The position numbers and the translations under genes were made by a program. Shown here one piece after another: positions 9,842 through 18,505 of a stretch of DNA of 64,000 nt. The stretch is taken from contig CAJWBA010000001.1 of the NCBI GenBank assembly GCA_913020155.1, forward strand, positions 62,001-126,000, in the 5' to 3' direction. Position 1 is the stretch's first letter. Each line of letters begins with the position of its first letter. The notes below the pieces were generated by a model that was not told where the DNA came from, searched no databases, and worked only from the letters and a program-made list of their open reading frames with translations. The stretch is from an uncultured Flavobacteriales bacterium (lineage in GTDB: Bacteria; Bacteroidota; Bacteroidia; Flavobacteriales; Flavobacteriaceae).

Positions 9842-9862
9842 TATTAATAAAACTAAGTAAAA

Positions 9863-10339
9863 ATGAGTAAAACTTCATATTATACCGAAGAAGGTTTAAA
9901 AAAACTAAAAGAAGAGCTCAATCATTTAAAAGATATTGAACGTCCCAAAGCTTCTCAAGCCATAGCTGAAGCAAGAGACAAAGGAGATTTGAGTGAAAAT
10001 GCCGAATATGATGCTGCTAAAGAAGCTCAGGGAATGCTCGAGATGCAAATTGCAAAAATGGAAGAGAATTATGTAAACGCTAGGCTCATTGATGAATCTC
10101 AATTAGACGTATCCAAAGTTTTAGTTTTATCCACTGTCGAATTGGTCAACAAAAGCAATGGAATGAAAATGATCTACACCTTGGTTGCCCAAAGTGAAGC
10201 TGATTTAAAAACTGGAAAAATCTCGGTAAACTCCCCAATTGGAAAAGGATTACTAGGCAAAAAAGTAGGAGAAATGGCTGAGATAGCGGTGCCAAATGGA
10301 ACCGTCCAACTCAAAATTACCAAAATCAGTAGATCTTAA
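9863..10339 (+). CDS. greA: Transcription elongation factor GreA
   Basis: Binds in the RNA polymerase secondary channel and stimulates cleavage of backtracked RNA. The 158 residues match the family: an N-terminal coiled coil (about 1-75) with the acidic tip in LSENAEYDAAKE, then an FKBP-like C-terminal domain (about 80-158). The start context fits (MSKTSYYTEEGLKKLKEEL). Its TAA stop overlaps the ATG of the HIT gene by one base. The leader carries a terminator-like hairpin that may limit readthrough into greA. Confidence 0.96.
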   Translation: MSKTSYYTEEGLKKLKEELNHLKDIERPKASQAIAEARDKGDLSENAEYDAAKEAQGMLEMQIAKMEENYVNARLIDESQLDVSKVLVLSTVELVNKSNGMKMIYTLVAQSEADLKTGKISVNSPIGKGLLGKKVGEMAEIAVPNGTVQLKITKISRS

Positions 10340-10731
10340 TGGCCAGTATTTTTTCAAAAATTATTGATGGAGAAATTCCCTGCTACAAAGTCGCTGAAGA
10401 TCAAAACCACATCGCCTTTTTAGATATTAATCCAAATGCTAAAGGGCACACTTTGTGTGTTCCAAAAAAAGAGGTCAATAAGCTTTTTGATCTTGGCCCT
10501 CAAGCCTATTCTGAATTGATGGAGTTTTCGAGAACCGTTGCCCTTGGACTTCGTAAAGCAGTTCCCTGCCAGCGCATCGGAATGATGGTAATTGGACTAG
10601 AGGTTCCGCATGTTCACGTGCATCTAATTCCCTTGAACACCATTAGTGATGCTACCTTCACCAAAAAAGAACAGGTGGATAAAAGTCAAATTTTTGAACT
10701 TGCAAAACATATTGCAACCAAAATCGGATAA
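10339..10731 (+). CDS. HIT-family nucleotide hydrolase (histidine triad protein)
   Basis: Small HINT-type nucleoside phosphoramidase/hydrolase of 130 residues. The catalytic triad HVHVHLIP has His91, His93 and His95. The N-terminal SIFSKIIDGEIPCYKVAED is the usual HIT opening. It overlaps the greA stop by one base, so the two are co-transcribed, a pairing also common in other flavobacteria. The exact substrate is not predictable; related proteins act on AMP-lysine or other adenosine phosphoramidates. Its stop lies one base from that of the convergent kinase gene. Confidence 0.92.
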   Translation: MASIFSKIIDGEIPCYKVAEDQNHIAFLDINPNAKGHTLCVPKKEVNKLFDLGPQAYSELMEFSRTVALGLRKAVPCQRIGMMVIGLEVPHVHVHLIPLNTISDATFTKKEQVDKSQIFELAKHIATKIG

Positions 10732-10732
10732 G

Positions 10733-11896
10733 CTAAGTTGATTTTTTTAAAGTAATTTGAAAACTGGTTCCCTTTTCCAATTTAGTTTTTAAAACTTCAA
10801 TGCTTCCCTTGTGATAATCTACAATAATTCTTCGAACTAAAGATAAGCCAAGCCCCCAACCTCTTTGCTTTGTGGTAAAGCCCGGACTAAAAATACGTTT
10901 TATGTTTTTAGACGAAATTCCACTGCCACTGTCCGAAACGCGAATCAATACTTTTTTTTCGAATTCCAGTAACTCAAGAGTTAATTTTCCTTGGCCCTTC
11001 ATCGCATCGATTCCGTTTTTAATCAGGTTTTCAAGGGTCCAACCGTACAAAGGAAGGTTCATAGGAATCAAGATTTCTTTTTGGGGAAGTTTCCAATTCC
11101 ATTCGATCAATTGCGAACTTCTTTTCTTCAAATACAGCAATGCCTCTTCGGTAGCTTTTACAAGGTCGTTTTCTTGCAATTCAGGTAAAGAACCAACCTT
11201 AGAAAAACGCTCCGTTATGACCGACAAACGCTCAACATCTTTCTCCATTTCCTCAACGGAAGCTGGTGCAATGTTTTGTTCTTTAAGTAAAGTAATCCAT
11301 CCCATCAGAGAACTCAAGGGTGTTCCTATTTGATGCGCTGTTTCTTTTGCCATTCCAGCCCATAGTCGATTTTGCTCTGATGCTCTTGAAGTTTTAAAAA
11401 AGAAAAAAAGTACCCCTCCAAACAAAGCGATAATTAACAAAAGTGCTAAGGGGTAATATTGTAATTTTTTTAAAAGTCTAGAATCACCATAATAAAGGGT
11501 CTGATTTACAATGTCTTTGTATTTAATGGGAATTGGATCATTCTCCTGTTTTAATTGATTTAATAAGGCATATAATTTTAAAGAATCAGAGTTTTGATTC
11601 CAATCCCAGCTGATGTTTTTAAAGTCTTTGATGTAGCCCAAAGCATTTACACTGATCATGGGAGTTTTTCTAGTTTTTTGAATGACTTCAAAAGTCAAAA
11701 CTCCATAATCGCGGCTCAAATCTGAGTTTTTGATTAACTCTTGCTGCGCTGTAGCCCAAAGTTCCATTTTAATTCGTTCTTCTTTTTTTAAAATTTGAAA
11801 AAGAATGTTCGTATTCCACAAAATCAAAGCAACAATCCCAAAAATGCAAATTAACATCCAAGGTTTAATCTTTGTTTGAGAAAAAAACGTCAACAT
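10733..11896 (-). CDS. Membrane sensor histidine kinase
   Basis: Two-component sensor kinase of 387 residues from the preferred ATG (MLTFFSQTKIKPW); an ATG 48 bases upstream would add MPFSFLSYL-type sequence. Membrane segments lie at about 13-30 and 148-167, enclosing a roughly 115-residue extracytoplasmic sensor region of unknown ligand. The dimerisation/phosphoacceptor helix is AGMAKETAHQIGTPLSSL with His188. The HATPase domain has an N box (LENLIKNGIDAM), G1 (VSDSGSGIS), an F box and G2 (GWGLGLSLVRRI). There is no response regulator beside it, so the partner is unknown. It is convergent with the HIT gene and divergent from the DUF3127 gene. Confidence 0.88.
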   Translation of the reverse strand: MLTFFSQTKIKPWMLICIFGIVALILWNTNILFQILKKEERIKMELWATAQQELIKNSDLSRDYGVLTFEVIQKTRKTPMISVNALGYIKDFKNISWDWNQNSDSLKLYALLNQLKQENDPIPIKYKDIVNQTLYYGDSRLLKKLQYYPLALLLIIALFGGVLFFFFKTSRASEQNRLWAGMAKETAHQIGTPLSSLMGWITLLKEQNIAPASVEEMEKDVERLSVITERFSKVGSLPELQENDLVKATEEALLYLKKRSSQLIEWNWKLPQKEILIPMNLPLYGWTLENLIKNGIDAMKGQGKLTLELLEFEKKVLIRVSDSGSGISSKNIKRIFSPGFTTKQRGWGLGLSLVRRIIVDYHKGSIEVLKTKLEKGTSFQITLKKST

Positions 11897-12004
11897 AAAA
11901 TAGAATTCTAAAAGACTAAGATAAGATAAAAAGGAAAAAGGCATTGTGTATGCGTAGCTCTCTAAATTTTTATACTTTTATGCTTTGTTAAATTTTAAAA
12001 AATT

Positions 12005-12379
12005 ATGGAAGTAGAAGGGAAAATAAAATGGTTAGATGAAACTAAAACCTACGGGAGTAATGGTTTCAGAAAACGCGAGGTAGTAATTACCACCGAAGAA
12101 CAATATCCACAACATATTTTAGTGGAATTTGTTCAAGACAAATGTGATTTATTAAACTCTTTTAACATAGGTCAAGCCGTAAAAATCGGAATCAATCTTA
12201 GAGGAAGAGAATGGGTAAATCCCCAAGGGGAAACCAAGTATTTTAATTCTGTTCAAGGATGGAGAATAGAGGGACAAGCAGCAGCAGCAGCCTCAGAAAT
12301 GCCTCCTATGCCTCCTGCATCCTCTTTCGAAGTTTCAAACGAAAACGACAAAGAAGTAGAGGACGATCTTCCGTTCTAA
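12005..12379 (+). CDS. DUF3127 protein with SSB-like acidic tail
   Basis: A 124-residue protein of the Bacteroidota-wide DUF3127 family, predicted OB-fold-like and related to small single-strand-binding proteins. Residues 1-90 form the core (GKIKWLDETKTYGSNGFRKR opening, NPQGETKYFNSVQGWRIE near the end). An Ala/Pro/Met-rich linker then leads to the acidic tip EVEDDLPF, which resembles the SSB C-terminal DDDIPF peptide that recruits repair and replication proteins. It stands alone between a divergent kinase and the rplM operon. A role in DNA or RNA transactions is inferred; the tail similarity is seen directly. Confidence 0.82.
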   Translation: MEVEGKIKWLDETKTYGSNGFRKREVVITTEEQYPQHILVEFVQDKCDLLNSFNIGQAVKIGINLRGREWVNPQGETKYFNSVQGWRIEGQAAAAASEMPPMPPASSFEVSNENDKEVEDDLPF

Positions 12380-12466
12380 ACAACTTTCGTTTGTCATAAA
12401 AATTCTTTAACATTGAAGACTAGGTAGCTGCTAGCCAAGTTTTAGTAAAAAAAGATTCGTTGCCTA

Positions 12467-12496
12467 TTGCCCAAAAAAAAAAAATTGGTACATTTG
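12467..12496 (+). promoter_or_regulatory. Promoter of the rplM-rpsI operon
   Basis: TTG at 12467-12469, a 19-base spacer, then TACATTTG at 12489-12496. This predicts a 5' leader of roughly 37 bases before the GTG start of rplM. Confidence 0.65.
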
Positions 12497-12539
12497 CAGC
12501 CCTTTAATACGGGAAAATAAAGTATAAAAAACATATATT

Positions 12540-12995
12540 GTGGATACACTAAGTTACAAAACCATCTCTGCTAATAGCAATACCGTCGACAAACAATGGG
12601 TTTTAGTAGATGTTGCAGGAATGCCTTTAGGAAGAATGGCTTCAGAAGTTGCCAAAATTATTAGAGGTAAAAATAAATCCAATTTCACTCCTCATGTTGA
12701 CTGTGGAGATAACGTGATTGTTATCAATTCTGATAAAATTGAATTATCGGGAGATAAGTGGAGACAAAAAGAATACATTCGTCACACAGGTTATCCAGGT
12801 GGTCAACGTAAATTGACTGCAGAACAGTTGTACAAAAAAAGTTCTACACGTTTGGTAGAAAATGCTGTACGTGGAATGTTGCCCAAAAACAAATTGGGAG
12901 CTGTTTTGTTCAAAAACCTTAAAGTATTTAGTGGTGCGCAGCACACGCACGAAGGACTAAATCCTACTACAATTAAATTAAGTAAACTCAAATAA
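12540..12995 (+). CDS. rplM: 50S ribosomal protein L13
   Basis: Large-subunit protein that assembles early on 23S rRNA. It has 151 residues and starts at GTG; the N-terminus [20 protein letters not shown] is the usual flavobacterial form. Core motifs are [23 protein letters not shown] and the C-terminal [11 protein letters not shown]. The TAA overlaps the ATG of rpsI by one base, the classic rplM-rpsI coupling. Confidence 0.97.
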   Translation: MDTLSYKTISANSNTVDKQWVLVDVAGMPLGRMASEVAKIIRGKNKSNFTPHVDCGDNVIVINSDKIELSGDKWRQKEYIRHTGYPGGQRKLTAEQLYKKSSTRLVENAVRGMLPKNKLGAVLFKNLKVFSGAQHTHEGLNPTTIKLSKLK

Positions 12996-13381
12996 TGGAG
13001 GTAATACACACAATCGGACGTCGTAAGACTTCAGTAGCTCGAATATTCATTTCAGAAGGAAAAGGAGCAATTTCCGTTAATAAAAAAGACTACGCAGAAT
13101 ATTTTCCAACATCGACATTGCAATACAAAGTTGTTCAACCTTTTGCACTTACAGGTACAGAAGGTGCATATGATGTTAAAGTAACTGTTGTAGGTGGAGG
13201 AACAAACGGGCAGGCAGAAGCCGTTCGTCTTGCTATTTCACGTGCTTTATGCCAAATCAATGAAGAAAATCGTGAATCACTTAAGCCTGAAGGGCTGTTG
13301 ACACGTGATCCTCGTATGGTTGAGCGCAAGAAATTCGGTCAAAAGAAAGCTCGTAAGAAATTCCAGTTCTCTAAACGTTAA
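12995..13381 (+). CDS. rpsI: 30S ribosomal protein S9
   Basis: Small-subunit protein whose C-terminal tail reaches the P-site tRNA. It has 128 residues, [11 protein letters not shown] near the start, and the typical basic end [17 protein letters not shown] with the conserved terminal Lys-Arg. It is translationally coupled to rplM. About 157 bases separate it from rpsB, so rpsB may be read from the same transcript or from its own leader. Confidence 0.97.
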   Translation: MEVIHTIGRRKTSVARIFISEGKGAISVNKKDYAEYFPTSTLQYKVVQPFALTGTEGAYDVKVTVVGGGTNGQAEAVRLAISRALCQINEENRESLKPEGLLTRDPRMVERKKFGQKKARKKFQFSKR

Positions 13382-13538
13382 TATTTTTTGCCCTTTTAAC
13401 TAAAAGGGTTCGTTCATATTTTAATCAATCCCGTTGCCCACTCGTGAAAGCGAGAATTAGTTTAGCATCTAAATGGTAGAGGTCTTTCCAAAAAAAGCCA
13501 CTTTACTGTTGCTAACTACGGAACGTAAACTAACAACA
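13382..13538 (+). other. Structured rpsI-rpsB intergenic region, possible S2 leader
   Basis: Two hairpins are visible: CCCTTTT/AAAAGGG around AACT (13391-13408), and CTCG...CGAG around 13441-13454. Neither is followed by a T-run, so they do not look like terminators. No TAnnTTTG box is seen. An autoregulatory leader bound by S2, as known in other bacteria, is possible but not shown. The apparent extension of rpsB into this region (ATG at 13473) lacks S2 similarity. Confidence 0.35.
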
Positions 13539-14531
13539 ATGGCAAACATCGACGTAAAAGACCTGTTAAATGCAGGCGTACATTTCGGTCACTTAACTCG
13601 AAAATGGAATCCCAACATGGCTCCTTACATCTACATGGAGCGCAATGGTATTCACATCATCAACCTTTACAAAACTGCAGCAAAAATAGACGAAGCGTCA
13701 GACGCAATGAAAAAAATTGCAGCTTCTGGTCGCAAGATCTTATTCGTCGCAACTAAAAAACAAGCCAAAGACATCGTTGCAGAAAAAGCTGCTACAGTCA
13801 AAATGCCTTACATTACAGAGCGTTGGCCTGGAGGAATGTTAACCAACTTCATTACCATTCGAAAAGCAGTTAAAAAAATGGCTGCAATTGACCGCATGAA
13901 AAAAGATGGTACATTTGAAACGCTTTCTAAAAAAGAAAAATTACAGGTAAATCGTTTGCGTGCTAAACTTGAGAAAAATTTAGGTTCAATTTCAGAAATG
14001 ACGCGTCTTCCTGGAGCACTCTTTGTAGTTGATATCAAGCGCGAACACATCGCAATCAAAGAAGCTCAAAAATTGAAAATACCGATTTTTGCAATGGTCG
14101 ACACAAACTCTGATCCTAGAGATGTAAATTTTGTCATTCCTGCTAATGATGATGCTTCAAAATCCATTGATAAGATTTTGACTCTTGTAACTGAAGCTGT
14201 AGGAAATGGCCTTCAAGAGCGTCAATCTGAAAAAGATGCCGCAAGCAAAGGACAAGAAGAAGCTTCGAAAGTAGAAGCTACGCCGGTTGAAAAGGCTGCA
14301 CCGGTTGATGAGGCTGCTCCAAAGGCAGAAGCTACGCCGATTGAAAAAGCTGCACCAGTTGAGGAGACTGCTCCAAAGGCAGAAGCTGCACCAGTTGAGG
14401 AGACTGCTCCAAAGGCAGAAGCTGCATCAGTTGAAAAGGCTGCTTCAAAAGCTAAACCAAAACAAAAAAAATCGGTCGCTAAGACCTCTACCAAAAAAGG
14501 AGACAAAGCACCTGATGAAACTGAATCTTAA
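13539..14531 (+). CDS. rpsB: 30S ribosomal protein S2 with repetitive C-terminal extension
   Basis: Small-subunit protein placed late in 30S assembly. The chosen start gives MANIDVKDLLNAGVHFGHLTRKW, the normal S2 N-terminus; the in-frame ATG at 13473 would add 22 unrelated residues. The core ends near residue 235 (VTEAVGNGL), followed by about 95 residues rich in Ala, Glu, Pro and Lys built from a six-residue repeat, then a Lys-rich tail and an acidic end. The total of 330 residues against 230-260 usually makes this an extended S2. It is followed 25 bases later by tsf. Confidence 0.95.
   Translation: MANIDVKDLLNAGVHFGHLTRKWNPNMAPYIYMERNGIHIINLYKTAAKIDEASDAMKKIAASGRKILFVATKKQAKDIVAEKAATVKMPYITERWPGGMLTNFITIRKAVKKMAAIDRMKKDGTFETLSKKEKLQVNRLRAKLEKNLGSISEMTRLPGALFVVDIKREHIAIKEAQKLKIPIFAMVDTNSDPRDVNFVIPANDDASKSIDKILTLVTEAVGNGLQERQSEKDAASKGQEEASKVEATPVEKAAPVDEAAPKAEATPIEKAAPVEETAPKAEAAPVEETAPKAEAASVEKAASKAKPKQKKSVAKTSTKKGDKAPDETES
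14277..14456 (+). repeat. 18-bp coding tandem repeat in rpsB
   Basis: Ten in-frame copies of an 18-base unit encode six-residue blocks such as AAPVEE, TAPKAE and ATPVEK. Longer 36-base units at 14349-14384 and 14385-14420 are identical, which points to recent slippage or unequal exchange. The repeat also opens long meaningless frames on the other strand. Confidence 0.85.
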
Positions 14532-14556
14532 TTGATTTTTTAAATAAATTATACCG

Positions 14557-15378
14557 ATGAAAATTAGTGCATCAGAAGTAAATAAATTACGTCAGGCCAC
14601 AGGAGCTGGAATGATGGATTGTAAAAAAGCGCTTGTAGAAGCGAAAGGTGATTTTGACCTAGCAGTCGAAAATCTAAGAAAAAAAGGACAAAAAGTAGCC
14701 GCTAACCGCGCGGATCGCGATTCAGCAGAAGGTGCTGTGCTTGCGAAAGTTAATGCAGAAAATACTGCTGCTGTAGTCGTTTCTGTAAACTGCGAAACAG
14801 ACTTCGTAGCCAAAAACGACAGCTACCTTGCACTTGCAAACAAAATTCTTGATTTAGCAATAGATCAAAATTCACTAGAAGGGCTTTTAGCTGCAGACTT
14901 TGACGGAATGTCTGTAGCCAATAAGCTAACTGAACAAACTGGAGTGATTGGTGAAAAAATCGAAATCGGTGGTTTCGAACGTATCGAGGGCTCTTTTGTA
15001 GGACATTACATACATGCAGGAAACAGAATAGCAACAATCGTTGGACTTTCTGCTGCTGTAGATGGTGCAGCTGAAGCTGCTAAAAATGTTGCTATGCAAG
15101 CTGCTGCGATGAATCCAATTGCCCTGAATGAAGACGGAGTAGATGCATCAGTAATCGAAAAAGAAATTGAGATTGCCAAAGATCAACTCCGTGAGGAAGG
15201 AAAACCAGAAGCCATGTTAGACAATATTGCAAAAGGAAAATTAAAACGCTTCTTCAAAGACAACACTTTAGTAAATCAAGCTTACATTAAAGACGGTAAG
15301 CAAAGTGTTGCACAATACGTTAAGTCTGTAAATGCAGATCTAAACGTTACAAATTTCAAACGTTTGGCCTTGGGTTAA
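14557..15378 (+). CDS. tsf: Translation elongation factor Ts
   Basis: Guanine nucleotide exchange factor for EF-Tu. It has 273 residues with an N-terminal UBA-like domain (VNKLRQATGAGMMDCKKAL), the TDFVAKN segment that inserts into EF-Tu (near residue 80), and a duplicated core. It lies 25 bases after rpsB in the conserved rpsB-tsf order and ends in a strong terminator. Confidence 0.97.
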   Translation: MKISASEVNKLRQATGAGMMDCKKALVEAKGDFDLAVENLRKKGQKVAANRADRDSAEGAVLAKVNAENTAAVVVSVNCETDFVAKNDSYLALANKILDLAIDQNSLEGLLAADFDGMSVANKLTEQTGVIGEKIEIGGFERIEGSFVGHYIHAGNRIATIVGLSAAVDGAAEAAKNVAMQAAAMNPIALNEDGVDASVIEKEIEIAKDQLREEGKPEAMLDNIAKGKLKRFFKDNTLVNQAYIKDGKQSVAQYVKSVNADLNVTNFKRLALG

Positions 15379-15400
15379 AAATCTTTTTCAAACGCATTAT

Positions 15401-15429
15401 AAAAATCGCTCTTTGGAGCGATTTTTTTT
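15401..15429 (+). terminator. Rho-independent terminator after tsf
   Basis: A perfect 11-base stem (15401-15411 with 15416-15426; core ATCGCTC/GAGCGAT) encloses a TTTG loop and runs into eight T. It closes the ribosomal protein operon. Confidence 0.92.
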
Positions 15430-15443
15430 GGAATACTTCGTCT

Positions 15444-15583
15444 TGATCTCGATACAATTCATCTTCGATTAGTCACTCGATCAGAGGACGGGTAAATCAA
15501 ATCAGGTAGAGTGTTTCCCTTGGGAAGTAAATACATACTGTCACTTCGAGTGTTTCCCGAAGGGAAGTGTATCGAGAAGTGAC
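15444..15583 (+). repeat. Palindromic intergenic repeat cluster (flavobacterial REP-like)
   Basis: At 15540-15583 outer arms GTCACTTC and GAAGTGAC enclose an inner TTCCC-GAA-GGGAA palindrome. A second inner unit, GTTTCCC-TT-GGGAA, is at 15513-15526, and a degenerate unit containing CTCGATACAATTC and AGTCACTCGA spans 15448-15480. Nested, TCGA-bearing palindromes of this kind recur between genes in flavobacteria. It is non-coding and lies between the tsf terminator and the polA promoter. Confidence 0.65.
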
Positions 15584-15617
15584 TAGGTGTACTCGGAATG
15601 AATCTTTCAATCTACAT

Positions 15618-15649
15618 TTTGAATTCCAAATGCATTTTGTATCTTTTTG
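15618..15649 (+). promoter_or_regulatory. Putative polA promoter
   Basis: TTTG at 15618-15621, an 18-base spacer, then TATCTTTTTG from 15640, which is a TAnnTTTG box with extra T. It lies 18 bases before the polA ATG. Confidence 0.5.
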
Positions 15650-15667
15650 GTGTAAAACAACTTTGTA

Positions 15668-18505
15668 ATGCCATCACCAAAACGCCTTTTTTTACTGGAT
15701 GCTTTTGCCTTAATTTTTAGAGGTTACTACGCTTTCATCAAAAACCCAAGAATCAATTCCACAGGGATGGATACCTCAGCAATATTTGGGTTTATGAACT
15801 CTTTATTGGATGTCATCAAAAGAGAGAAGCCCGATCATCTGGCAGTTTGCTTCGACAAAGGAGGATCTGACTTTAGAACTAAACTTTATGGAGAATACAA
15901 AGCTAATCGAGGTGAAACCCCCGAAGCAATTAAAATTGCTGTTCCTTACATTCAAAAAATTCTAAGGGGAATGAATATCCCCGTGATTGAAAAAGCAGGT
16001 TATGAAGCCGATGACATCATAGGAACATTGGCGAAACAAGCTGAAAAAGATGGGTTTCAAACTTTTATGGTAACCCCAGACAAAGACTTTGCACAATTGG
16101 TTTCAGAAAACATTTTCATGTACCGCCCCGCAAGAATGGGTAATGGTATTGAAATCTGGGGAATTCAGGAAATACAAGCCAAATTTGAAATTGAACGCCC
16201 CGAACAAGTTGTAGATTATTTGGGAATGATGGGAGATAGCGCTGACAATATCCCAGGACTACCCGGAGTGGGAGATAAAACGGCTAAAAGATTCTTGAAA
16301 GAGTACGGGAGTATGGAGGCTCTTCTGGAAAACACTCATGAGTTGAAAGGGAAAATGAAAGAGAAAATTGAAGCCAATAAAGAATTGGGAATGCTCTCCA
16401 AGGAATTGGCGAAAATTCTATTGGATGTTCCTGTAACTTTTGAGGCAGATTCTTACAAATTGAGTGATCCTGATTATGGCTCCGTTCAAACCGTTTTTGA
16501 AGAATTGGAGTTCCGAAGGATGCAAGAAACCCTTCAACGGATTTTTAGTGATACTCCAAAAACAGAAATTGAACCTGCTAAAAAGAATGAAGAATATAAA
16601 CTTACCACCCCTACGAATAAAGGTCAAATGGATTTGTTTGCAACCGCAGGTTCAGGATCTGTTTCAAATACAACCGAAAATTTTTCATCCAAAAGCAACT
16701 TGTACAATACCGATCACGCCTATCAGTGTGTAGATTCTGAACTGGCACTAAAACTGTTCCTAGAAAAACTGACTACCCAAAGTAGTGTTTGTTTTGATAC
16801 CGAAACTACAAGTTTAAATGCACTAAAAGCCGAATTGGTTGGAATCGCTTTCAGTTGGGGAAATAACAAAGGATACTACCTTCCCTTTCCCGAAGATCAA
16901 AATGCTGCCCATGAACTGATTGAAAAAATTCGCCCTTTCTTTGAAAATGCAACTATTGAAAAAATTGGTCATAATCTCAAATACGCCCTCAAAGTTTTAT
17001 CCAATTACGATCTTGAAGTAAAAGGTCCTCTTTATGATACATTAATTGCCCATTACATCATCAATCCAGATCGTCGTCATGCACTGGATATTCTGGCGTC
17101 AAATTACCTAAACTACGAACCACAACCCATTTCAAAATTGATTGGTAAAAAAGGTAAAAACCAAGGTTCTATGCGTGACATTCCCCTGAAAGATCAAACA
17201 CAATATGCCGTTGAAGATGCCGATATTACTTGGCAATTAAAACAACATTTTGAAAAGGAACTGACCGCCGCAAATAACCAAGAGCTGTTTAGGGCTGTTG
17301 AACTGCCGCTTGTTCCCGTTCTTACTTATATGGAGAAAGAAGGGATCAACCTTAACGTTCCTTTTTTAAATGAATTCGCAATTGAACTTAAACAGGATAG
17401 TTCCCGTCTTCAATCCAAAATTTTTGAACAGGCCGGTGAGGAGTTCAATTTGGCATCGCCCAAACAATTGGGTCCCATTTTATTTAATAAACTCAAATTG
17501 ATTGACAAACCCAAAAAAACCAAAACAGGACAATATTCAACAGCAGAGGATGTCTTATCTTATCTTGCTAAGGATCATGAAATAGTAGCTGATATTCTCA
17601 ATTGGCGATCTACTCAAAAACTTTTAAGTACTTATGTAAATGCCCTACCCGAAGAAGTTCATCCCAAAACGGGACGGATTCATACGGTTTATAACCAAGC
17701 TGTTGCAGCAACGGGTCGTTTGAGTAGTAATGCTCCCAATTTGCAAAATATTCCCATAAGAACAGAACGAGGACAGCAAATACGAAAAGCATTTATTCCC
17801 CGAAATTCCAATCATGTACTGCTTGCTGCAGATTACTCTCAAATAGAGTTGCGAATTATTGCCGCACTAAGCAAAGACCCTTCTATGGTTTCTGCTTTTC
17901 AGAACAATGAAGATATTCATGCAACTACAGCTGCCAAAGTATTTAATGTTCCTCTGGAAAAGGTTACTCGCTCACAAAGGAGTAATGCAAAAACTGTCAA
18001 TTTTGGTATTATTTATGGCGTATCTGCTTTTGGTTTAAGTCAGCAAACCGATTTAAGTCGTTCAGAGTCCAAAGAGTTGATCAATACCTATTATGAGAAC
18101 TATCCTCAACTTAAAGCATACATGAGTTCTCAGGTAGATTTTGCTCGAGAAAATGGGTATGTTTCAACAGTTTTGGGACGCAGACGTTACCTTAAAGACA
18201 TTCTTTCTCAAAATGCAATTGTACGTGGTGGTGCAGAGCGAAATGCTGTCAACGCCCCTATTCAAGGAAGTGCTGCCGATATTATTAAACTAGCGATGAT
18301 CAAAATTCATAATCGAATGAAAAATGGAGATTGGGAAGCAAAAATGCTCTTACAAGTACATGATGAATTGGTGTTTGATGTTCCAAAAAATGAAATTCAC
18401 TCACTCAGTACAATGGTAAAAGAAGAAATGGAAAATGCTTTTAAATTAGAAGTGCCTTTGGTGGTTGATATTGGGGTAGGAAATAATTGGCTGGAAGCAC
18501 ATTGA
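15668..18505 (+). CDS. polA: DNA polymerase I
   Basis: Repair and Okazaki-fragment processing polymerase of 945 residues. It has an N-terminal 5'-3' exonuclease (about 1-290; ITGTLAKQ-type helix, GDSADNIPGLPGVGDKTA), a middle 3'-5' exonuclease domain (about 345-545) that keeps the DTET motif near residue 377, so proofreading is probably active, and a polymerase domain with motif A (DYSQIELRI, near 721), motif B (RSNAKTVNFGIIYG, near 770) and motif C (QVHDELVF, near 897). It is monocistronic, and palindromic repeat remnants lie on both sides. Confidence 0.97.
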   Translation: MPSPKRLFLLDAFALIFRGYYAFIKNPRINSTGMDTSAIFGFMNSLLDVIKREKPDHLAVCFDKGGSDFRTKLYGEYKANRGETPEAIKIAVPYIQKILRGMNIPVIEKAGYEADDIIGTLAKQAEKDGFQTFMVTPDKDFAQLVSENIFMYRPARMGNGIEIWGIQEIQAKFEIERPEQVVDYLGMMGDSADNIPGLPGVGDKTAKRFLKEYGSMEALLENTHELKGKMKEKIEANKELGMLSKELAKILLDVPVTFEADSYKLSDPDYGSVQTVFEELEFRRMQETLQRIFSDTPKTEIEPAKKNEEYKLTTPTNKGQMDLFATAGSGSVSNTTENFSSKSNLYNTDHAYQCVDSELALKLFLEKLTTQSSVCFDTETTSLNALKAELVGIAFSWGNNKGYYLPFPEDQNAAHELIEKIRPFFENATIEKIGHNLKYALKVLSNYDLEVKGPLYDTLIAHYIINPDRRHALDILASNYLNYEPQPISKLIGKKGKNQGSMRDIPLKDQTQYAVEDADITWQLKQHFEKELTAANNQELFRAVELPLVPVLTYMEKEGINLNVPFLNEFAIELKQDSSRLQSKIFEQAGEEFNLASPKQLGPILFNKLKLIDKPKKTKTGQYSTAEDVLSYLAKDHEIVADILNWRSTQKLLSTYVNALPEEVHPKTGRIHTVYNQAVAATGRLSSNAPNLQNIPIRTERGQQIRKAFIPRNSNHVLLAADYSQIELRIIAALSKDPSMVSAFQNNEDIHATTAAKVFNVPLEKVTRSQRSNAKTVNFGIIYGVSAFGLSQQTDLSRSESKELINTYYENYPQLKAYMSSQVDFARENGYVSTVLGRRRYLKDILSQNAIVRGGAERNAVNAPIQGSAADIIKLAMIKIHNRMKNGDWEAKMLLQVHDELVFDVPKNEIHSLSTMVKEEMENAFKLEVPLVVDIGVGNNWLEAH

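Noticed and set aside
10872-11333. Plus-strand frame of 153 codons opposite the histidine kinase
   Set aside because: It is antisense to conserved kinase motifs; the composition is a shadow of the real gene.
14277-14456. Tandem repeats considered as a CRISPR array
   Set aside because: The units are contiguous, in frame, without spacers, and encode the S2 tail.
14222-14535. Long open frames on both strands over the rpsB tail
   Set aside because: They are by-products of the Ala/Glu/Pro repeat codons in rpsB and have no start context or similarity of their own.
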